A DNA stretch of 6,707 nt from NCBI GenBank assembly GCA_023301785.1, contig JALZUF010000044.1:1-6707 (forward strand). Direction: 5' to 3'. Every line of letters starts with the position of its first letter. Position 1 is the first letter of the stretch. Shown here one piece after another: positions 4,401-6,707 of the stretch. The notes below the pieces were generated by a model, which worked only from the letters and a program-made list of their open reading frames with translations, was not told the DNA's origin and searched no databases. The translations under genes and the position numbers were made by a program. This stretch comes from Alphaproteobacteria bacterium (GTDB taxonomy: Bacteria; Pseudomonadota; Alphaproteobacteria; Micavibrionales; Micavibrionaceae).

Positions 4401-6707
4401 ATCACCTGATCCACCCGTAATAATATCCTGACCACCACCAGTCGTAACAATAAAATCTTCTGTCTGTGCAGTTAAATCCAATGTCACGGGTGAAGAACCC
4501 ACAGTTGAATAATCAATTTCTTCTAAGCCTACAATACCACCATCTGATGCCGCTAATGTTGCCAAATTAGATGATATCGTTGTAAGTCTTATGACGTCCG
4601 TACCGCTATCAAAATCTATTATACCAGCACCATATATCAATGAATTTAATTGAGCGCCAGTAATCGTTAAATCATCGTCACCTGTCGATCCTGTTAAAAA
4701 TCCGTTTTCTGCATTATTAACTGTCGGTGTACCAAGCGCGGTTACATCGACTGTTCCATTGGCCTGAACACGACTATTATCCGTTCCACCACCTAGGTCG
4801 ATATCATCAAATGCCAAAGCTTGTGTGATTGTATAAGTAACATCATCATTACCAGTCGAGCCAGTTAGTGTTTCAAGATTTGCTAACGTTCCTGTAGAAA
4901 AATCAACTATGGTCGCATTGGTCAGAATTAATTCATCAGTTCCCACTCCACCATCAATAGATTCACCAGCTTCAAAATCTCCATTGGCTAAGTTAATCGT
5001 GTCATTTCCATTACCTGCATTGATTGTATCTACGCCAGTACCCGTTTCAATCACATCGTTACCGTTACCCGCATTAATAGTATCATCACCCGCACCAGTC
5101 GTCAGTATGTCTGCATTTCCAGATCCTGTAATTAAAAACCCTTCAGTTTGCGCACCTAAATTAATGGTCACACCTGCACCGGCGGTTGACGCATTAACTC
5201 GCTCCAATGCGATTAACGATCCATCAACAAGCGTATTAAGAACTGCTGATGTCGAAGTTAAATTTATTGTGTCTGCCCCTGCGCCCATATCAATAGTACC
5301 GGCACCAAACACCAACGCATCAAGTTGAGCGCCCGTAATGGTAACGTTATCAACCGCACCCGTACCAACAAGAAATCCATTCTCTGCGTTCGTGACAATT
5401 GGCGTGCCTAGCGCGGTAACATTAACTGTTCCATTGGTTTGAACACGGCTATTATCTATTCCATCACCCAGATCAATGCTGTCAAATGAAAGCGCTTGTG
5501 TAATCGTATAGGTCACATCATCGTTGCCAGAGGAACCTACTAGATCTTCAATAAGTGTTACTGTTCCGATTGAAAGATCAACAGTCGTCGCATTTGTTAA
5601 TATGAGCTGATCTGTACCTAGGTTACCGTTTAAAACTTCTCCTGCAACAAAATCACCATTTGCTAGATTTATTAAATCATCGTCTAAACCTGCATCAATA
5701 TTATCTAAGCCTGCACCACCTGTAAGGATATCATTACCAATATTACCTAATATTGTATCATCACCATCGCCGCCTAAGATTGTATCGTCACCGCCATCAC
5801 CATCTAATAAATCATTGCCGTTACCGCCGTTAATATAATCAAAGTTACCTTCTCCTCTTATATTATCATCACCGTCGCCGCCAAAAATAGTGTCGTTACC
5901 ATCGCCCGCAAATATGACATCGTCACCACCATAACCATAAATTGTATCTTGGCCACTACCACCATTAAGAATATCGTTGGCATTATCATCAAGCATAAGA
6001 CCAGCATCCCATTCGATAATGTATTCACCTGTTCTGATGTCTTCTCTATCACCCCAAAATCCATCAAAAGCATTGCCATCTTTCAGGAAATGTAGATTAT
6101 CTGACCCTGCACCTGTAGCATCGTTTGGTTGCCCGCCAGCAAAGTTTTCGTACATATTGTTAATAGCACCGCCAGACGCATCACCAGACCAAAACTGTGT
6201 ACCAGCCTCAGCGCCATCAACCCAGCGCCAGTCACCCTCAGTAATTGCATCTGACCCCCCAAGCCAAGCATCCCCAGCTGTAGTTACCAATCCAAAAACA
6301 TATTCCTGTTCTGCTAGACTCGTAATATTAGCTAAATGACCTGCAATGCCATTAATTACAGATGCATTCGCCGTCGCGCGTGCTCCAGCCCAAGTATCAC
6401 TTGTCGTAACAAATTCGTAAAAACTATTTGTTTGTGCGTTATAAACAACGTTTGGATTTGCATTTAGAACCGCTCTAACTTGCGTCACATTTAGGCCATG
6501 CCCATGAATAATATCATTACCATCGCCACCATTTATTGTGTCAACGCCTGCACCACCAACAAGAATATCTAGGCCTATTCCACCATCAATATTATCATTG
6601 CCATCTTCACCTGTAATAAAGTCACTACCGTCACCGCCGCGAAGCGTATCATCTCCAAGACCACCATTGATTTGGTCATCACCAGCATCACCGCTGATGA
6701 TGTCGTT
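1491..6707 (-). CDS. Giant RTX adhesin-like protein with C-type-lectin-like and H-type-lectin-like domains, 5' end outside window
   Basis: The frame is open from the right window edge to TAA at 1493-1491, giving 1738 residues; the true start lies beyond base 6707. A GTG at 6488-6486 is not the start, because in-frame RTX nonapeptides continue upstream of it for all 73 available codons. RTX repeats (GGxGxDxUx) form calcium-bound beta-rolls that fold outside the cell after type I secretion. Domain order: RTX (1-70), C-type-lectin-like (86-234), RTX (240-325), two copies of a 225-residue module (326-778), RTX (756-818), two copies of a module of about 107 residues (819-1033), RTX (1002-1053), three VTY/VDL/ENLTG cassettes (1054-1346), three H-type-lectin-like modules (1358-1618) and a type I secretion C-terminal domain (1641-1738). 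There is no cysteine in the whole stretch and no HExxH or other catalytic motif that I can recognise. The likely role is calcium-stabilised binding of glycans at the cell surface or in a biofilm matrix; that is inference. Transporter genes are not in the window. Confidence 0.93.
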   Translation of the reverse strand, partial: NDIISGDAGDDQINGGLGDDTLRGGDGSDFITGEDGNDNIDGGIGLDILVGGAGVDTINGGDGNDIIHGHGLNVTQVRAVLNANPNVVYNAQTNSFYEFVTTSDTWAGARATANASVINGIAGHLANITSLAEQEYVFGLVTTAGDAWLGGSDAITEGDWRWVDGAEAGTQFWSGDASGGAINNMYENFAGGQPNDATGAGSDNLHFLKDGNAFDGFWGDREDIRTGEYIIEWDAGLMLDDNANDILNGGSGQDTIYGYGGDDVIFAGDGNDTIFGGDGDDNIRGEGNFDYINGGNGNDLLDGDGGDDTILGGDGDDTILGNIGNDILTGGAGLDNIDAGLDDDLINLANGDFVAGEVLNGNLGTDQLILTNATTVDLSIGTVTLIEDLVGSSGNDDVTYTITQALSFDSIDLGDGIDNSRVQTNGTVNVTALGTPIVTNAENGFLVGTGAVDNVTITGAQLDALVFGAGTIDMGAGADTINLTSTSAVLNTLVDGSLIALERVNASTAGAGVTINLGAQTEGFLITGSGNADILTTGAGDDTINAGNGNDVIETGTGVDTINAGNGNDTINLANGDFEAGESIDGGVGTDELILTNATIVDFSTGTLANLETLTGSTGNDDVTYTITQALAFDDIDLGGGTDNSRVQANGTVDVTALGTPTVNNAENGFLTGSTGDDDLTITGAQLNSLIYGAGIIDFDSGTDVIRLTTISSNLATLAASDGGIVGLEEIDYSTVGSSPVTLDLTAQTEDFIVTTGGGQDIITGGSGDDTIDGNTGNDDLFGGLGNDTIIGGQGFDEIYGGAGADIIDAGTENDSIYGGGADFLGDTIDGGAGTGDAFVLTANATFDSTVSFTNMERIHFNNGGAWEINVTSGDSVDFTGFVVSGSSVIRGASGSETITATEASDIIQGGNGADTLSGNGGNDRFIGGGTEFLGDIFDGGAGTDTIDFFAASFFNLASTFTDVETLDMNGFNAIAEINTGFDFTGMTVTARGNMLGQGGNETITGSDSNDIIDGQAGDDTLDGGLGADAIFGGTGNDTILGGDGTDVMDGGADIDVVTYASSLVGVTVDLSNTGSQDTVGAGFDTISNIENLVGTSFDDILTGDANDNTISGGAANDIVNGGGGNDFLNGNSGNDTIRGGLGIDVMLGLSGDDILDGSDGDEADTIDGGADNDTVTYSSAAGGVFVDLADATAQDTQGAGVDTISNVENVTGSGFNDALDGDAGDNILTGLAGDDEIEGHGGNDTMDGGAGIDVVTYESAGSAVTVDLSVVTAQSTLGAGTDTLSNFENLTGSDFNDTLTGDTGDNIIAGLDGNDTIDGGDGNDTILGGNGNDTLTGGDGDDTIYGATIIGQSGVESVIQTSSAQWHSVTFAATIVNPVIKMSNMTNNDGDFYTVRVRSVTDSGFEYQIDEWDYLDGSRVLAEELSWLAIAEGTHTLDNGSVVQAGLTTATNEDFTTVTFDSAFGSAPVVMSQVMSDNEASAVASRNRNRTTTGFEFQMQEEEANANVHATETIGWIAIDNGGSAASGFLIGETGDVVTHNVTTVNFGGSGFANTPVVLHDQETRDGGDTSYSQADGITTTTGRFFIGEEQSANAEVDHTTEVVGYYALNEGLLSAAGGGDNTITGGDGLDTLYGGDGADTFVFEALSAYLDEDILGDFSVGENDILDISDLITSGTVNAGNIGDYLNLDDTSGTHTIIQVDGDGTGGGLGFQNIGRIEGITGLDEATLFTNGNILA
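1494..1787 (-). other. Type I secretion C-terminal target domain (residues 1641-1738)
   Basis: After two last RTX repeats (TGGDGLDTLY, GGDGADTFVF) the chain shows the classic tail: ADTFVF, DEDILGDFSVGENDILDISDLI, a stretch of about 40 residues with HTIIQVDGDG, and the end EATLFTNGNILA. The F-x-x-G-E-D-x-L-D-L-S-D-L pattern and the hydrophobic, polar, uncharged last residues match the uncleaved C-terminal signal recognised by type I (ABC transporter, membrane fusion protein, TolC) exporters of large RTX adhesins. Confidence 0.88.
1854..2099 (-). other. H-type-lectin-like module 3, degenerate (residues 1537-1618)
   Basis: The copy reads TTVNFGGSGFANTPVVLHDQ, ITTTTGRFFIGEEQ, ANAEVDHTTEVVGYYALNEG. 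The closing strand has GYYALNEG (1606-1613) where modules 1 and 2 have WLAIAEG and WIAIDNG, so the conserved Trp is lost. It may keep the fold with changed or lost ligand binding. It is followed by Gly-rich RTX sequence. Confidence 0.55.
2100..2372 (-). other. H-type-lectin-like module 2 (residues 1446-1536)
   Basis: This copy reads TTVTFDSAF, SAPVVMSQVMS, SRNRNRTTTGFEFQMQEEE, ANVHATETIGWIAIDNG (WIAI at 1517-1520). It aligns with module 1 along the whole length. The internal Trp is replaced by an acidic EEE stretch, and the following loop carries HATE, a feature shared in part with module 3 (HTTE). Confidence 0.65.
2373..2636 (-). other. H-type-lectin-like module 1 (residues 1358-1445)
   Basis: The pattern is HSVTF, NPVIKMSNMT, YTVRVRSVTDSGFEYQIDEW, then ELSWLAIAEGTH. 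H-type lectin domains (the Helix pomatia agglutinin family) typically show F-x-x-x-P-x-V, an N-V-T-x-x-G-F strand, a Trp and a closing W-x-A (WIAI-like) strand, which this follows. It is the best match of the three to the full pattern because it keeps the internal Trp (EW at 1412-1413). Assignment is by motif only. Confidence 0.65.
2670..2957 (-). repeat. VTY/VDL/ENL cassette 3 with terminal RTX run (residues 1251-1346)
   Basis: About 96 residues: IDVVTYESAGSAVTVDLS, VVTAQSTLGAGTDTLSN, FENLTGSDFNDTLTGD and a very regular RTX run (GLDGNDTID, GGDGNDTIL, GGNGNDTLT, GGDGDDTIY) leading to GATIIGQSG. The run ends where the H-type-lectin-like modules begin. Confidence 0.85.
2958..3197 (-). repeat. 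VTY/VDL/ENL cassette 2 (residues 1171-1250)
   Basis: About 80 residues: NDTVTYSSAAGG, VFVDLADATAQDTQGAG, VDTISNVENVTG, SGFNDALDGDAGDN, and a short RTX tail (GLAGDDEIE, GHGGNDTMD, GGAG). It aligns with cassettes 1 and 3 along the whole spacer and has the shortest RTX tail. Confidence 0.85.
3198..3548 (-). repeat. VTY/VDL/ENL cassette 1 (residues 1054-1170)
   Basis: The cassette starts DVVTYASS, then GVTVDLSN, QDTVGAGFDTISNIENLVG, SFDDILTGDANDN and goes into seven or so RTX repeats, one of them stretched (DGSDGDEADTIDGG). The spacer of about 55 residues with VDL, GxDTISNIENL and GSxxNDxLxGD is a common inter-block element in RTX proteins and serralysin-like C-termini. This copy has the longest RTX tail of the three. 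Confidence 0.85.
3549..3704 (-). repeat. RTX nonapeptide block F (residues 1002-1053)
   Basis: Repeats GSDSNDIID, GQAGDDTLD, GGLGADAIF, GGTGNDTIL and GGDGTDVMD run from the end of the second 107-residue copy to the first VTY cassette. Spacing is the regular nine residues throughout. Confidence 0.9.
3609..4253 (-). repeat. Duplicated module of about 107 residues, two tandem copies (residues 819-1033)
   Basis: Two tandem units share a plan. Each has an interrupted RTX turn, GGGADFLGDTIDGG in copy 1 and GGGTEFLGDIFDGG in copy 2, then a hydrophobic strand region with a (F/S)TFT-x-x-E or VSFTNMERI core, a DFTG motif (residues 878-881 and 983-986), a Gly-rich turn, ETIT, DII and ordinary RTX repeats. 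The offset is 109 residues at FLGD and 105 at DFTG and ETIT. In copy 1 this covers 4253-3927 and in copy 2 3926-3609. I do not recognise a named domain; the non-RTX part is probably a beta-rich spacer. Confidence 0.75.
4254..4442 (-). repeat. RTX nonapeptide block D (residues 756-818)
   Basis: Regular repeats GGSGDDTID, GNTGNDDLF, GGLGNDTII, GGQGFDEIY and GGAGADIID close the second 225-residue copy and are followed by an irregular unit (AGTENDSIYGG). This block separates the two large duplicated regions. Confidence 0.9.
4374..5057 (-). repeat. 225-residue module, copy 2 (residues 551-778)
   Basis: This is the tandem partner of the preceding unit, with INLANGDFEAGE, LILTNATIVD, GSTGNDDVTYTITQAL, DNSRVQANGTV, VTALGTPTV, NAENGFLTG, TITGAQLNSL, GAGIID and AQTEDFIVTTG. 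The strongest conservation runs from LANGDF to TITGAQL; the part after GAGxID has drifted and gained about three residues. Similarity is also visible in the DNA (for example near 4729 and 5401), but with many differences, so the duplication is not recent. Confidence 0.85.
5058..5732 (-). repeat. 225-residue module, copy 1 (residues 326-550)
   Basis: This unit begins with degenerate RTX repeats leading to INLANGDFVAGE. It then carries a non-RTX region with LILTNATTVD, GSSGNDDVTYTITQAL, DNSRVQTNGTV, VTALGTPIV, NAENGFLVG, TITGAQLDAL, GAGTID and GAQTEGFLITG, before returning to RTX repeats (TGAGDDTIN, AGNGNDVIE). Landmarks recur in copy 2 at a constant offset of 225 residues, shifting to 228 near AQTE. 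The non-RTX part is rich in Thr, Asn and Val and looks all-beta. I do not recognise a named family. Confidence 0.85.
5733..5990 (-). repeat. RTX nonapeptide block B (residues 240-325)
   Basis: About nine GGxGxDxUx repeats follow the C-type-lectin-like domain, including GGDGNDTIF-like units such as AGDGNDTIF, GGDGDDNIR, GGNGNDLLD, GGDGDDTIL and NIGNDILT. One unit (GNFDYIN) is irregular. The block forms a predicted calcium-binding beta-roll and leads straight into the first copy of the 225-residue module. Confidence 0.92.
6006..6452 (-). other. C-type-lectin-like domain (residues 86-234)
   Basis: About 149 residues fit the C-type lectin fold. Seen in order: a Y-x-F-V strand followed by TWAGARATA; GHLANITSLAEQEYVFGLV (helix and first core); AWLGGSD at 147-153; the WRWVDG core at 160-165; YENFAGGQPND at 186-196; SDNLHFLKDG at 202-211; FWGDR at 217-221; and a terminal YIIEWD at 229-234. 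The QPN at 193-195 sits where animal C-type lectins carry EPN (mannose type) or QPD (galactose type), and WGD at 218-220 sits where WND is usual. Both are sites for calcium and sugar binding, so ligand binding is plausible but its specificity cannot be called. The disulphide cysteines of animal members are absent, as is common in bacterial ones. Confidence 0.85.
6498..6707 (-). repeat. RTX nonapeptide block A (residues 1-70)
   Basis: About seven to eight consecutive GGxGxDxUx repeats, for example GGLGDDTLR, GGDGSDFIT, GGAGVDTIN and GGDGNDIIH, run from the window edge up to HGHGLN. They are in the same frame as the rest of the protein and directly precede the lectin-like domain. They show that the gene continues past the right edge and that the domain is embedded between calcium-binding beta-rolls instead of being N-terminal. 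Confidence 0.93.

Noticed and set aside
2670..5990. Possible CRISPR array or DNA satellite because of many short repeated strings such as ACCACCATCA
   Set aside because: Repeats follow a 27-base codon-phased pattern encoding GGxGxDxUx, differ at many bases and have no unique spacers of constant length.
1721..6271. Short minus-strand frames in other phases (1721-2065, 5858-6079, 6083-6271)
   Set aside because: They overlap the RTX gene out of frame and show low-complexity shadows of the Gly-Asp repeats.
1494..6707. RTX toxin or M10 serralysin-type protease
   Set aside because: No HExxH zinc motif, pore-forming region or other catalytic signature is visible in the window; an enzyme domain could still lie in the missing N-terminal part.

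Overview
The window holds parts of two protein-coding genes, both on the minus strand, with a 92-base gap between them. Neither gene is complete. The rightmost bases (6707 to 1491) are the 3' part of a very long gene for a secreted, calcium-binding RTX protein. Its reading frame is open at the right window edge, so the N-terminus lies outside. Bases 1398 to 1 are the 5' part of a TamA-type (Omp85 superfamily) outer-membrane assembly protein, cut by the left window edge before its last beta-strands.

The organism is a Gram-negative (diderm) bacterium, since both a TamA/BamA-type barrel protein and a type I secretion substrate need an outer membrane. The barrel entry of the TamA protein (a DEGPG motif followed by WEHRNFLG) and its GYYDAEV motif resemble alphaproteobacterial TamA more than the enterobacterial form. 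The DNA looks moderately AT-rich by eye. My best guess is an alphaproteobacterium, possibly aquatic; this is inference from memory of the families, not a search.

Layout of the RTX protein (residue 1 = codon at base 6707; 1738 residues in the window): RTX nonapeptides (1-70), a C-type-lectin-like domain (about 86-234), more RTX (240-325), a 225-residue module present twice in tandem (326-778), RTX (756-818), a module of about 107 residues present twice (819-1033), RTX (1002-1053), three cassettes built on VTY / VDL / ENLTG / ND motifs (1054-1346), three H-type-lectin-like modules (1358-1618), a last pair of RTX repeats and a type I secretion C-terminal domain (about 1641-1738). No cysteine occurs anywhere in these 1738 residues. 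I see no catalytic motif, so a glycan-binding surface or released adhesin is the most economical reading.

The tamA-like gene follows in the same direction. The two genes need not share a function: RTX proteins leave through type I secretion and do not need TamA. No transporter genes for the RTX protein (ABC protein, membrane fusion protein) and no tamB are in the window; tamB would be expected beyond the left edge. I see no RNA gene, mobile element, CRISPR array or clear terminator. The most interesting points are the two unrelated lectin-like folds in one RTX protein, the unfamiliar 225-residue duplicated module, and an apparent lipobox on the TamA protein.
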